From: CAZUXY01 sp964624235
GTDB lineage: Bacteria > Spirochaetota > UBA4802 > UBA5368
DNA length: 64,000 bases
Direction of reading: 5' to 3'
NCBI GenBank assembly: GCA_964624235.1
Contig: CAZUXY010000018.1
Coordinates: 1-64,000 of the forward strand
Of this stretch, positions 45,131-54,188 are shown piece by piece. A model generated the notes under the pieces. It was given only the letters and a program-made list of their open reading frames with translations, did not search any database and was not told the origin of the DNA. Each line of letters begins with the position of its first letter. The stretch's first letter is position 1. Made by a program: the position numbers and the translations under genes.

Positions 45131-46849
45131 CTACTCGCGGGGAAACTCTATTCTGAAACAGGTACCCCTGTCGACCTCGCGGTATACCTTTCCCCTGAGC
45201 TGGCCCTCCGCCAGCAGGCCGAGCAGTTGCAGCCCCAGCGACGATGAGTCGGCACCGTTCTTCATGGCGGGAATTCCGATTCCGTTATCGCTCACTGAGA
45301 GTACCACGATCCCGTCCACTCCTTCCCTGATCGCGATGTCGATTATACGGGGGCCCTCCCGGTCCGCGGGGAAGGCGTGCTTCAATGCGTTGGTGATCAA
45401 TTCATTTAAAATCAGTCCGCAGGGGATTGCCTGCGCAATGTCCAGCAGAATGGTGTCCGAGTCGGTCTGCAGGGCCACCGGCCCGGAAACCCCGCGGTAG
45501 AGGGAACAGAGTTCTATGCCCAGGGTCTCGGCGTATGAACCTATATTGATGAAGGCAAGCTCGCCCGAACCATACAGCTTCTCATGGATCAGCGCCATGG
45601 CCCTGATCCGGTTCTGTGAATCATTGAATATGCTTTGCATCCTTTCGTCGCTTATCTGCCTTGCCTGGAGGTTCAGCAGGCTCGTGATTATCTGGAAATT
45701 GTTCTTCACCCGGTGATGAATTTCGCGCAGCAGGGTTTCCTTTTCCTGCAGGGATTTCTCCAGTTGCTCATGGTCTCGGTTGATCTCGGTTACATCTTTT
45801 AAACTCAATACGATCCCCGCGACACCCTTCGTTTCCAGCATGGAGGTGAGAATACCCTCCATTTGACGCCATGAACCATCGGCGTTACAGAACCGTATTT
45901 TCAGCGGCATGGACCTGTTTTCGTTTCTCAAGGCCATACCTATCGCGCCGCTTATGGTCTCACGGTCGTCGGGATGAATCAGATCGTAGAACGGTTTTCC
46001 CGTAAGGGCCTCCCTGTCATGCCCGTGTTGACGGGTGACGGAGGGGCTGGAGTATATACACACACCGTCCGGCGTCAGGATCACGACCAGGTCAGTACTG
46101 TTTTCAGTGAGGGCCCGGAAACGCGCTTCGCCCTCGCTGAGTACTGCGGTCAGATCGATATTACGCCTGATCTCATCCAGGGCCCTTTCCATGGCCTTTT
46201 TGTTTATGGAAAATATCTGGTATGACACCACGCCGATGAAGATGTATGCGATGGCGTTGTCGATCAGGTATTCAATGACTATGGAATCCGGGATGTTCAT
46301 CTGGGTACGGATTTTATTGAGAAATACCGGGAATACGAGGCCGTTGATCACAAAATATGCCACGAAGACGAAACCGTTCTTCGAGACTACAAGAGGGGTC
46401 AGAGTAAGCATTGCCAGTATGAGTACAATAGTATCGGTACGTTCTATGAGGTGACCGGCATAGTTCCCCGAGAGGATGGCTGTCCAGAGGCCGCTTAACG
46501 AGATGATGAAAAACGCGTGCGCCGACAGTGCCAGATGCCCCCGCCTGAAAATAACGATGAGGACAATAATCAGCAGCGCTGAGGAAAGCGGAGGGATAAA
46601 CGCCCTGGGGTTGACGGTGTGGAGGGTCAATGAGACCGTCAGAAAGGGAATCGCGATGAACAGGATGGCGATATAAATGATGAACAGCACCCGCGCACGC
46701 TGCCGTGTTACGAAATCGGCATGACGATAAGGTGCGAAGAAAAAATCGATAAGGCGGAAAAAAAGACTGCCTTTGCCTTTTTTGTCAAGCTTGTGTGCCG
46801 TTTCAGGCCCCCCTTCTGCGGTGTATCCATTCGGACAGGGAAGAGACAT
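45131..46849 (-). CDS. Membrane sensor histidine kinase (PAS, HisKA_2)
   Basis: 572 residues. Six to seven membrane segments (about residues 50-215) are followed by a PAS domain (about 240-355: SEGEARFRALTENSTDLVVILTPDG) and an HisKA_2 dimerisation region with phospho-acceptor His in LLREIHHRVKNNFQIITSLLNLQ. The HATPase has N-box LILNELITNALKHAF and G1 DNGIGIP. This is the PdtaS/LytS-like type that usually signals to an ANTAR or other response regulator; none is adjacent. It lies 112 bp after the MFS gene on the same strand. Confidence 0.9.
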   Translation of the reverse strand: MSLPCPNGYTAEGGPETAHKLDKKGKGSLFFRLIDFFFAPYRHADFVTRQRARVLFIIYIAILFIAIPFLTVSLTLHTVNPRAFIPPLSSALLIIVLIVIFRRGHLALSAHAFFIISLSGLWTAILSGNYAGHLIERTDTIVLILAMLTLTPLVVSKNGFVFVAYFVINGLVFPVFLNKIRTQMNIPDSIVIEYLIDNAIAYIFIGVVSYQIFSINKKAMERALDEIRRNIDLTAVLSEGEARFRALTENSTDLVVILTPDGVCIYSSPSVTRQHGHDREALTGKPFYDLIHPDDRETISGAIGMALRNENRSMPLKIRFCNADGSWRQMEGILTSMLETKGVAGIVLSLKDVTEINRDHEQLEKSLQEKETLLREIHHRVKNNFQIITSLLNLQARQISDERMQSIFNDSQNRIRAMALIHEKLYGSGELAFINIGSYAETLGIELCSLYRGVSGPVALQTDSDTILLDIAQAIPCGLILNELITNALKHAFPADREGPRIIDIAIREGVDGIVVLSVSDNGIGIPAMKNGADSSSLGLQLLGLLAEGQLRGKVYREVDRGTCFRIEFPRE

Positions 46850-46961
46850 GGTGTACCTTAGTATTTTTATGAGCCTGCGTCAAAAAGAATTTTACGGCCG
46901 GGAACCTTTATTCATGGGGGTCAAGCTGGGGGGGTGTTCCTTTCCTCTCGTCAGTCCGGCA

Positions 46962-48173
46962 TCAGGGTTCAACCGGCGGATCGGTCTTATGGCCGGTCCA
47001 TGCCGTACGGATGAACGATGCCGAGCAGAGGTTGACTACCGCGATCACCGCGCCCAGCAGGAAAACATACTCATAGCCCAGCCGGTTCCAGATCAGCCCG
47101 CTGGCGAGCGCCACCCCGATGGAAAAGATATGGTCTATGGTGACCCCCATGGTCAGTGTTTGTCCCACGTCTCCGGGGTTAAGGGCGATTTTACGCATAT
47201 AGGTGGCGCGCGCCATGGTGACCGACATGAGCAGCTGGTCGGTCACGAAGCATGCGAAGGCCACATAGAGGGCGGCCGTTCCCGCGAAAAGATGTCTTGA
47301 GTAGCCGTATCCGATGCATACGAACACCAGCAGAAAGGCCTCGGCCATGAGTATGGCGCGCTCGCCGATCCGATCGATAGTGCGTCCCAGAAGCGGCTTG
47401 AAAAAAATACCGATGATGCCGCCCGCGGTAAGAAGGGTGGCTACGGTCTGCGTTTTCTGCCCGAACTCCGTGACCAGCACCCAGGGAGCAAAGGTGATGA
47501 ATATCTGCTTGCGGGTGCCGTAAAGGATGTTGAGCCAGTAGAAGAGGGCATATTCCCTGCGAAAGGTAAACCTGCCCGGAACAGGACGCGGTGCGTCAGG
47601 TTTCATCAATGCCATAAGGATGCACGCCGACAGGAACCCCGCGGCCGCGATTACATAGGAAGAAGTGAAACTGAAACTCAAGTAGCGGAAACCCAGGAAA
47701 ACGATGAAACTCCCCGCTATGGCGGCCAGGTTCATCGCGCCGCTGATCTGTCCCAGCAGGCTGCCCGCCCTGCCCTCTTCGGCGAATTCCATGCCGATGC
47801 TGGAAATCAGCGGAAGGAAAAGATGAAGACCCGTGCTGAAGATAAAAAGCCATATCAGCATGACGGGAAAGGTGGGGGAATACAGCCCCATCATTAGTAT
47901 GCCGGTTCCGGCCAGCAGGTGCGCCAGCGCGCCCAACCGGCGAACGCAGAGAAAGAAAAAGAGGGCCGAAACGAACACCACCAGGAACCCCGGCATTTCC
48001 CGCGGCAGTTCCATAAAGCCCCTCTGGAGATCGGTTATGGAGAAAGTTTCATTGAGAAAGTTGTTAAGGGTGGATTCGACGATACTTTGTGAAAACCCGT
48101 AGAGCGCGACCGCTCCCGAGAACAGCAGAAAGTCCCTTTTCAATGAGGTGTTGTTGATGGTGATGGTTCTCAT
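46962..48173 (-). CDS. MFS transporter
   Basis: 403 residues, twelve hydrophobic segments. Loop 8-9 has PLLGRTIDRIGERAIL, resembling the repeated MFS loop motif. The N-terminal half contains LPREMPGFLVVFVSALFFFLCVRRLGALAHLL. Substrate unknown; distant from the MFS protein at 12982. It may be co-transcribed with the sensor kinase gene downstream. Confidence 0.85.
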   Translation of the reverse strand: MRTITINNTSLKRDFLLFSGAVALYGFSQSIVESTLNNFLNETFSITDLQRGFMELPREMPGFLVVFVSALFFFLCVRRLGALAHLLAGTGILMMGLYSPTFPVMLIWLFIFSTGLHLFLPLISSIGMEFAEEGRAGSLLGQISGAMNLAAIAGSFIVFLGFRYLSFSFTSSYVIAAAGFLSACILMALMKPDAPRPVPGRFTFRREYALFYWLNILYGTRKQIFITFAPWVLVTEFGQKTQTVATLLTAGGIIGIFFKPLLGRTIDRIGERAILMAEAFLLVFVCIGYGYSRHLFAGTAALYVAFACFVTDQLLMSVTMARATYMRKIALNPGDVGQTLTMGVTIDHIFSIGVALASGLIWNRLGYEYVFLLGAVIAVVNLCSASFIRTAWTGHKTDPPVEP

Positions 48174-48480
48174 AATATTTCGGTTTTTTTCCCGGACGCC
48201 GGGGCCACAGGTATAAAACCTCCGCGGTCCTGTAAATGATTAATTTTCCTTTCTGGCTTTTCTGATGCCCCAGGGCCGCCGGCGGTACCTGCTTCCTGTA
48301 GACATAATACCGGCGCCGGACAGGAGGTCCGTCGGCGGTTCAATATCAGGGGCATAAAAATTTTTTTTTGCAGTTTACAGGGTTATTAATTACATTGGAA
48401 GAAAGCATATAACGCCCGGCATGCCCTGGGAAACTGAAGTTGTACGGCAGGGTTGTTATAATCTGTGAAAGGGAGGAAAC
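48174..48480. other. 307 bp divergent intergenic region
   Basis: Between the MFS gene and the 177-residue protein gene. A T/A-rich segment lies around 48355-48395, which may hold the promoter for the rightward gene. No structured element or small gene is apparent. Confidence 0.4.
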
Positions 48481-49014
48481 ATGAACAAAGAAGAGACCAA
48501 ATTGTTTAAATCCCGCACACCTCACGAATACATCGACAATTCATTGAAGTCCAAACTCTCTCCCGGAAGAAAGGCATATATCACAAAAATCTGGCTGGAT
48601 AAAAAGAAAAAATTCTCGATCGAAGACATACAGTATGCCCGTAACCGGCATCCCTACTGGAAGTCCAGAAAGATGGTGGGAAGCTATGAACGCAATGAGC
48701 AACGGCGGATGGAACACGATTACAGTTCGAACAGCAAGTTGGACTGGGACGACGCGACGGTAATGGAATTTATAGAGATGAACAAGAAGGACGACCGCGG
48801 CAGATACCTGCACAAGGATTTCGAACTGGCGCGGCATTTCAACACCAGCATTCCCTCGATACAGCATTACCGCAGAAAATACAATATGGCAATGGTGCTC
48901 ATGTCCAGAGAAGGGAAAAAGCCCACTGAAAAAAGGATTTACGAGTACATCACCCAGAGTGAAGCGATACTGAGGCGACTGGTTAAAAGCACGGCCGGCT
49001 CCCGCCGGAGATGA
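48481..49014 (+). CDS. Hypothetical basic protein
   Basis: 177 residues, no signal peptide, GGGAGGAA before the ATG. Highly charged and rich in Lys, Arg and Tyr. The segment DFELARHFNTSIPSIQHYRRKYNMA looks like a helix-turn-helix with the recognition helix at SIPSIQHYRR, so DNA binding is plausible. I do not recognise the family. The DUF2905 gene follows in the same direction. Confidence 0.65.
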   Translation: MNKEETKLFKSRTPHEYIDNSLKSKLSPGRKAYITKIWLDKKKKFSIEDIQYARNRHPYWKSRKMVGSYERNEQRRMEHDYSSNSKLDWDDATVMEFIEMNKKDDRGRYLHKDFELARHFNTSIPSIQHYRRKYNMAMVLMSREGKKPTEKRIYEYITQSEAILRRLVKSTAGSRRR

Positions 49015-49122
49015 CGCGAAGACCGGCGCGTTCCCTGCGACTGAATCGTGAGGGACCGCCGGGCCCCGTGCGGTGCAAGGTAAAGGGAAACAAACAGATT
49101 GTTCTGTGTGAGGAATTGAATA

Positions 49123-49353
49123 ATGGGAAATGCCGCGGGCAGAATATTTATCGTGGTGGGGCTGGCGATCGTCGCGGTGGGGGTGATAATTTACTTCAGG
49201 GACTCACTCCCCTTCGTTAAACACATCGGGAAACTCCCTGGGGACATCAATATCAGGAGGGAAAATTTCAGTTTCTATTTTCCGCTTACCACCGGCATTG
49301 TGCTGAGTGTGGTCCTCAGCCTGTTGATGCTGTTAATGGGCCGCTTCAGATAA
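49123..49353 (+). CDS. DUF2905 small membrane protein
   Basis: 76 residues with two membrane helices flanking a short loop: IFIVVGLAIVAVGVIIYF, then the DUF2905 core HIGKLPGDINIRRENFSFYFP, then GIVLSVVLSLLMLL. TGAGGAA precedes the ATG. Length and core motif match the family, whose function is unknown. Confidence 0.9.
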   Translation: MGNAAGRIFIVVGLAIVAVGVIIYFRDSLPFVKHIGKLPGDINIRRENFSFYFPLTTGIVLSVVLSLLMLLMGRFR

Positions 49354-49431
49354 TCGACCGGAAGCCGGGAATGTTTATATGTAGTACCATGGTCAGGCCG
49401 TTCCTCCCTTTTTTATATAGCTTAAGGTTCT

Positions 49432-49671
49432 CTCACGGCGGCGTACCGGGGCGGGGGGAAGAGCGACTGGTTTCTGCCGTCGGCGGACTAGCTGAATGCG
49501 ATATATGAAAACTTGCATAAAGCCGGGGCACCCGGTTTCGATGATGACATCTACTGGAGTTCCACCCAGAGCGGCGATTATGGCGCGTGGTTTCAGAATT
49601 TTCTTGTCGGATTGAAGACCAGTTACCGCAAGGACTTTTTCTTTCAGGTGCGGGCCGTCCGCGCTTTCTGA
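49432..49671 (+). pseudogene. DUF1566 (Lcl-type) domain remnant
   Basis: Conceptual translation ending at the TGA at 49669-49671 gives DWFLPSAD, a TAG stop at 49489-49491, then LNAIYENLHKAGAPGFDD, DIYWSSTQSGDYGAWFQNF and FQVRAVRAF. This is the C-terminal half of a DUF1566/FISUMP-type domain, in which the WxLPS..EL motif and the final VRAVR are conserved. The stop sits where Glu is normally found (GAG to TAG), and no start or upstream half is present. It is a decayed fragment. A minus-strand open frame at 49393-49716 overlaps it and is not supported. Confidence 0.75.
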
Positions 49672-49733
49672 CGCCCCTGACGTTTTAACGGCGTGAAAGA
49701 AAAAGCCGCGTTCCACTCCCGGTGTGACACCCC

Positions 49734-50213
49734 TCAGACAAACAGCTCCCTGATATAGGTCTTCTTAGGGTTCTTTTCGTCCAGAATCACGGTGACAGGG
49801 TCGTTTACTTTCAGGCTTCTCGTCCGATCGTTTTTAAAGAGGGAATTGAAACTGCGCATTTCCTGGCTTTCACGGGTATAGGTGTATTCCACGTAACCGC
49901 GGCTCCCCCGAAACACCACATTGACCACCTTGCCGACTGAAAATTTTCCCGCGGCGAAAAGTGCTGAAAAATAACGGTAGCGCCAGTACAACAGGGGCGC
50001 CGCCAGAACGGTGGCCCCGATCGAGAGATACAGGAGCGACATGGACGACTGTTTATCGAAAGAGATGAATTGCCGGCCCGTGCCGCCCGTAAGGTTCATG
50101 AACAGCGCAACCAGCAGTATAATCCAGAAGATGGTGGGGATCTTGACGGCAAGATTGGCGAAGTAGTCTGATTTAATCACCCGCATCAGTTTTGGTTTTT
50201 CCATTTGTGACAT
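49734..50213 (-). CDS. DUF3592-like membrane protein
   Basis: 159 residues with two membrane segments (IPTIFWIILLVALFMNL and LYLSIGATVLAAPLLYW). A small beta domain follows, of the type SVGKVVNVVFRGSRGYVEYTYTRESQEMRSF and ending NDPVTVILDEKNPKKTYI, which is the pattern of DUF3592-like proteins. No function is known. It faces the DUF1566 remnant and diverges from the small ORF at 50479. Confidence 0.7.
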   Translation of the reverse strand: MSQMEKPKLMRVIKSDYFANLAVKIPTIFWIILLVALFMNLTGGTGRQFISFDKQSSMSLLYLSIGATVLAAPLLYWRYRYFSALFAAGKFSVGKVVNVVFRGSRGYVEYTYTRESQEMRSFNSLFKNDRTRSLKVNDPVTVILDEKNPKKTYIRELFV

Positions 50214-50401
50214 GTTTCCGCTCCCTGGTAAAATGGGCTCCTTGGGCGGTTGTTCTTTATATCACATTTTGTATCCGCAAAGGGCCTAGTATCAACCAGT
50301 ATAGTGGAACCCCCGGGGAATTCAATTTTATTTCCAAAAAACATGCCGAACCGGAACGGCTGTGCGATACCTGCACGGAAAAATTTATTACGGCGACAAT
50401 T

Positions 50402-50431
50402 TTGTTGCAGTTACCGCCGATGTGCTATAGT
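50402..50431 (+). promoter_or_regulatory. Promoter of small membrane-protein gene
   Basis: -35 TTGTTG at 50402-50407, an 18 bp spacer and -10 TATAGT at 50426-50431. It ends 36 bp before the Shine-Dalgarno of the small gene at 50479. Confidence 0.45.
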
Positions 50432-50478
50432 AAGGTAAAGAAACAGATATTTCCCTGGATAAATGCGGAGGTAACACC

Positions 50479-50613
50479 GTGGTCTGGAAAAACAGGCATA
50501 CCATGAACCAGAGGGAAGGGGAAAAAATGCCCTCATGGTACCCCTGGTTTTGTACCGCAGCCGGTATTTTCGCTTTTGCGGCGGCTATTTACTGGTATAT
50601 TGAATCTTTTTAA
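50479..50613 (+). CDS. Single-helix small membrane protein
   Basis: A 44-codon frame starting at GTG 50479 and stopping at TAA 50611-50613. A near-perfect GGAGGT lies 6-7 bases before the GTG. An internal in-frame ATG at 50503 is an alternative start giving 36 residues, without a good site. The predicted peptide has a basic N-terminus, then a charged segment NQREGEKMPSW, then one hydrophobic helix (FCTAAGIFAFAAAIYWYI). Promoter, ribosome site and helix together make this a real small gene candidate. Function unknown. Confidence 0.55.
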   Translation: MVWKNRHTMNQREGEKMPSWYPWFCTAAGIFAFAAAIYWYIESF

Positions 50614-50754
50614 TACCTGCATGTGACCCTGCAGGCGGTTTTCCCCGGTCCCCTCACGAAAAAACAGCCGAAGAGCGGTACCATGACCGCGACGGTTTCC
50701 GCTTTTCGACGCCATGCAGCCCCGTCCTCCTGATCTGTTCCGTCCCTGTTGAAT

Positions 50755-51120
50755 CACCACACGGCTCTTCAGTCCCCGTACATTGCCCGCCGTCAGTTAG
50801 ACCTCGAGCGGGTAGAGGGCCCCGGCCGACGGTGCCGACCGGTAATGGGGTGTGCCGGTGATTCCCGGTGCCGCCCGGAGGATCTGACCGGTGTCGGCAA
50901 GTTCAAGGGGAACGTTTCGATATTTTCTTACCGAGCGGCGCTCCCTGATAGCTCTTCCAATCGTATATTCCCCTGTGTGCCGGGCTCGGGAAATTGTATG
51001 TCCACCGGATTCCTCCTTCCGGGATTGTCGGAACGGCAGATACCCGATGTGCTCATTGTACCGGCAGCGACAGCGGTCAGGAGTATGGTGCTCGCCGCAA
51101 AAAAAAGTCTTCTTTCTCAT
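50755..51120 (-). pseudogene. SagB-type nitroreductase, broken
   Basis: From an ATG at 51120 (MRKKTFF) the frame is disturbed in an 8-base T run. In the shifted frame a signal peptide follows (AASTILLTAVAAGTMS) and then VDIQFPEPGTQGNIRLEE, typical of SagB/ThcOx-family nitroreductases before the catalytic domain. A second shift returns to the first frame: AIRERRSVRKYRNVPLELAD, RSAPSAGALYPLEV, then a TAA stop (50797-50799) where Tyr is usual, then LTAGNVRGLK. So two compensating single-base shifts and one nonsense change are present, and the FMN-binding C-terminal half is not recognisable. Intact relatives reduce or oxidise substrates with FMN. Confidence 0.7.
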
Positions 51121-51197
51121 GAGATAAATCCTGTGTGGCCTGGTACGGCAGGGGCAGGTTTCAACAGAACCGTACATGGCGGGCAAAACTTTCGGGG

Positions 51198-51524
51198 TTA
51201 AAACGTGGTTATAATATGATAGTCGCCGGCCTGATCCCGGACCTCCAGCCTGATATTGGATAAAAACGCCTGCTCCATCTCGTATTCGAACATTGACTGC
51301 CATTTCTCGAACCTGATGGTGTTGAACAGATCTTTGGGAAGAATAATTTCCATAGTGAAGCCGTTAAGGAGGATACGGTAGGCGATGGGTTTTCCGTCCA
51401 GGCTTGTGGTGCTGATATCGAATATGTCCACTTTTTCATGGGTGGCTTTCAGATCCACTGTTTTCTTCGCGTTGAATATTCTGGAAATAATATCCACGAC
51501 TTTCATGTAATCTACGGGAGGCAT
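51198..51524 (-). CDS. Hypothetical protein
   Basis: 108 residues, no signal peptide. Alternating short strands and helices (MKVVDIISRIFNAKKT, GKPIAYRILLNGFTMEIILP, SNIRLEVRDQAGDYHIITTF). No motif recognised. It lies between the nitroreductase pseudogene and the AT-rich region upstream of the TetR gene, transcribed away from it. Coding is likely from frame length and plausible composition, but no homologue comes to mind. Confidence 0.5.
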   Translation of the reverse strand: MPPVDYMKVVDIISRIFNAKKTVDLKATHEKVDIFDISTTSLDGKPIAYRILLNGFTMEIILPKDLFNTIRFEKWQSMFEYEMEQAFLSNIRLEVRDQAGDYHIITTF

Positions 51525-51705
51525 GGCGTATTCCCTTTGTTTGATATGATAAAGAATGTAGAAATCGTATTCTTAGTCCAACGACACATTAGCAGCAATA
51601 AAGTAATTTTCCCACTACTTTTTTATTCGAACCGGTGTACGATGGAAACATTGGGTAATGTAGAAAAATTTTTCTTTTTTTAATTACTTGACATAAAAAA
51701 GGGTA

Positions 51706-51740
51706 TAATTAAATGACTAATTAAATTAAGTATTTAATTA
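51706..51740 (+). promoter_or_regulatory. Probable TetR operator, palindrome plus half-site
   Basis: TAATTAAAT at 51718-51726 and ATTTAATTA at 51732-51740 form a perfect 9 bp inverted repeat with a 5 bp spacer. An extra direct copy of the half-site lies at 51706-51714, three bases before. A TTGACA box occurs at 51689-51694. The position 60 bp before the TetR gene fits an autoregulatory operator. Confidence 0.6.
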
Positions 51741-51799
51741 AAACATTTGTTTGAAGTCTTTATAAATATGATACTCTCGATAATATTCGGGTGATAAAG

Positions 51800-52558
51800 A
51801 TGAAAAATGACACAGTGAAAAAACCGTTACCGGCAGAAACCCAGGATGTGGTTTCGACCAGGGAAAAAATCCTGTACGCGGCCAAAAAGGAGTTCGCCGA
51901 AAAAGGGCGCAGAGGGGCCCGCATCGGTGAAATAGCGAAACGGGCGGGAGTGAACCAGGCACTGGTGCATTATTATTTCGAGAGTAAGGACAAGCTCTAC
52001 AGCATACTGCTGAAGCGCATATTCGGGGTTGACCTGCTGCCCATGGTGGAGGCGTGGGGGAGGCGATGGACCATGACGCCGCCGGAGGAGCTTTACGCGA
52101 CCATCTACATACTGATTTCCGCCCACAGCAGCATCTCTGATCCCGATGTAGACCGGATTCTCTTCAGGGAATTCGCTGACGGGGAGTTGAGTTTCAAGCC
52201 TTATATGCTGGAATACATCATCCCCCAGATGGAGGACCTGACGGCCATCATCGAGAGGGGCATCGCATCGGGGGACTTCAGCACCTCCCGGCCCGCCCTG
52301 GCGGTCATGCAGGTCCATTCTTTCATACATTCGATGGAGCTCAACAACCAGTTTTTCAAGGACACCAGGTTTTACGATCGTTTCAATCTGAGCGGCAGGG
52401 CGCTCCTGGACTATACCGTTGAATATACCTTCAAGGCCCTGGCGGTGCCGGGGAAGCCGGTCTGTATCCCCGTCATGAAACCCGAGATTATCGTTTCAAT
52501 GGACGAACTGGTCAGGGACCTGATCAGGGCCTACGGGTGGAAGGTCGAGGCATCATGA
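51800..52558 (+). CDS. TetR-family transcriptional regulator
   Basis: 252 residues from the ATG at 51800; a GTG at 51791 would add three. The TetR DNA-binding domain is at about residues 20-65: TREKILYAAKKEFAEKGRRGARIGEIAKRAGVNQALVHYYFESKDKLY, with helix-turn-helix IGEIAKRAGVNQALVHYYF. The C-terminal ligand domain is unassigned. It lies 62 bp before the TolC-like gene, in the same direction as the pump, so it probably represses this efflux operon. Confidence 0.9.
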   Translation: MKNDTVKKPLPAETQDVVSTREKILYAAKKEFAEKGRRGARIGEIAKRAGVNQALVHYYFESKDKLYSILLKRIFGVDLLPMVEAWGRRWTMTPPEELYATIYILISAHSSISDPDVDRILFREFADGELSFKPYMLEYIIPQMEDLTAIIERGIASGDFSTSRPALAVMQVHSFIHSMELNNQFFKDTRFYDRFNLSGRALLDYTVEYTFKALAVPGKPVCIPVMKPEIIVSMDELVRDLIRAYGWKVEAS

Positions 52559-52620
52559 ATTCAATTATTATACGGCAGTACGAAAAATTCCGCAGTCATC
52601 AATCCGAGGAGGTTAACCGC

Positions 52621-54177
52621 GTGACACGTAAATCGCTATCCATCATGGCAATCGCCATTCTTTCATTCGCCCTGCAGCCACTTTATGGCCAGACCAGAGC
52701 CCTGAACGGCAGGGATAAAACCGTCGAAAAGGGGGCATCAATCACCATTGCCGGCAACGCCCTGACGCTGGAACAGGCCATCGACCTGGTGCTGCAGCAT
52801 AATCTGACACTGCAGTCGGCAAAGTATGATGTCATAATGAGCGACAGCGACCTTGAGAAATTCAAGGGGCGCTACGGCACCACTGCGAACCTGGAAGGTG
52901 GATACGTACGGCAGAAAACGCCGCCCACGGGGCTTAGCGCTTTTACCGGCGATAAACAATACCAGTATGACCTGGCCGCTTCTTTATCAAGAAAATTTTC
53001 CTCGGGTACAAACATCACGGCCGGCGTAAAAGAGACCTTTTTCGACGCCAATGACCCCGCGATTGCCGGATTCAAGGAGAAGGAACCGGCGTATCACAAA
53101 CCTTCGCTGTTCATCAGTCTCGAACAGGAACTGCTGCGCAACGCATTCGGGTACGGTGAGCGCCTTCAGAAGACTATGCTGAAGAGCGCGGCCGAGATAC
53201 AGCGTGCGGCCATCATCAACCAGCTTTCCACGCTGGTGGTGTCCACCCTGGTTGATTACTGGACCATTACCATACAGAAATCGGCGCTGGAGAACGCCAG
53301 AAGGGAACTTGAATCAGACCGGCAGGTACGGGACATCATCGCCGGCAACGTCAGGTATGGCCTGGGAGAACTCTATGACCTCAACCAGTACAACGCTCTG
53401 GTGGCTTCGGCCGAGATCAAGGTCGTCTCGACCGAACAGGCATACCGGGAAGCGGTAAGAAAGCTTCTGCGTACCATGAACATGCCGGCCGATACCCGTG
53501 TTGAAGGAGTGACCGATCTGGTGGACACGCTCCCCGAGCTGGACGCTGATGCAGCAGTCAAAACGGGATACCTGAAAAGGGTCGATTACCGGAACGCCGT
53601 GGCCTCGGTGGAAAACGCCCGGCGTGAGCTGGCTTATTACCGTAACGAATCCCTGCCGTCCCTGACCGTCAACCTGAACCTGAATACCGCCTCCCAGCGC
53701 GAAGGTTTCAACGACGCCGCCGGTGACGCCGCCGCCGCGAAGTACCCCTCCTGGGAGGTGCGTGCGAAACTCTCGTATCCCCTGGACGACCGCGAACGCG
53801 AGACCAACGTCCGCAACGCCGAGCTGAAGCTCAGGCAGGCGCGCATAGGCCTCGACCGCACAAAGCTCGAGGTGCGCGACGAGATACTGAACGCGCTTGA
53901 GCAGGTCAGGACCCGCCATCTCGCCCTGAAGAAGGCGCGCACGGCGAGGGCCGAATCGGAACTCTATTATCAAAGACTTCTGGTGCGGTTCCGCCAGGGC
54001 AAGGCGACCGCGGTGACGGTGCGCCTGGCCCTGGATGCGTTGATGCAGTCCAGGCAGAGCGAGCTCGAGTCATTGGTGACGTATAACGTGACATTGCTCC
54101 AGTTTGACCTCGCGAAAAACGAGATCTTCGATCGGTACAATGTGAACGTGGAAAAATATATCAAACAGGTCAAGTAA
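52621..54177 (+). CDS. TolC-family outer membrane efflux protein
   Basis: 518 residues from a GTG at 52621 with an AGGAGGTTAACC Shine-Dalgarno; the frame extends to 52537 but overlaps the regulator. The signal peptide is SIMAIAILSFALQPLYGQ. Two OEP repeats with long coiled-coil helices follow, e.g. LTLEQAIDLVLQHNLTLQSA near the start, VVSTLVDYWTITIQKSALENARRELES, and RQARIGLDRTKLEVRDEILNALEQVR. It forms the outer-membrane exit duct. The pump gene follows 11 bp downstream. Confidence 0.9.
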   Translation: MTRKSLSIMAIAILSFALQPLYGQTRALNGRDKTVEKGASITIAGNALTLEQAIDLVLQHNLTLQSAKYDVIMSDSDLEKFKGRYGTTANLEGGYVRQKTPPTGLSAFTGDKQYQYDLAASLSRKFSSGTNITAGVKETFFDANDPAIAGFKEKEPAYHKPSLFISLEQELLRNAFGYGERLQKTMLKSAAEIQRAAIINQLSTLVVSTLVDYWTITIQKSALENARRELESDRQVRDIIAGNVRYGLGELYDLNQYNALVASAEIKVVSTEQAYREAVRKLLRTMNMPADTRVEGVTDLVDTLPELDADAAVKTGYLKRVDYRNAVASVENARRELAYYRNESLPSLTVNLNLNTASQREGFNDAAGDAAAAKYPSWEVRAKLSYPLDDRERETNVRNAELKLRQARIGLDRTKLEVRDEILNALEQVRTRHLALKKARTARAESELYYQRLLVRFRQGKATAVTVRLALDALMQSRQSELESLVTYNVTLLQFDLAKNEIFDRYNVNVEKYIKQVK

Positions 54178-54188
54178 AGGAATAAACT

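Noticed and set aside
49393..49716. 107-codon minus-strand frame
   Set aside because: It is the complement of the DUF1566 remnant, whose plus-strand translation has conserved motifs.
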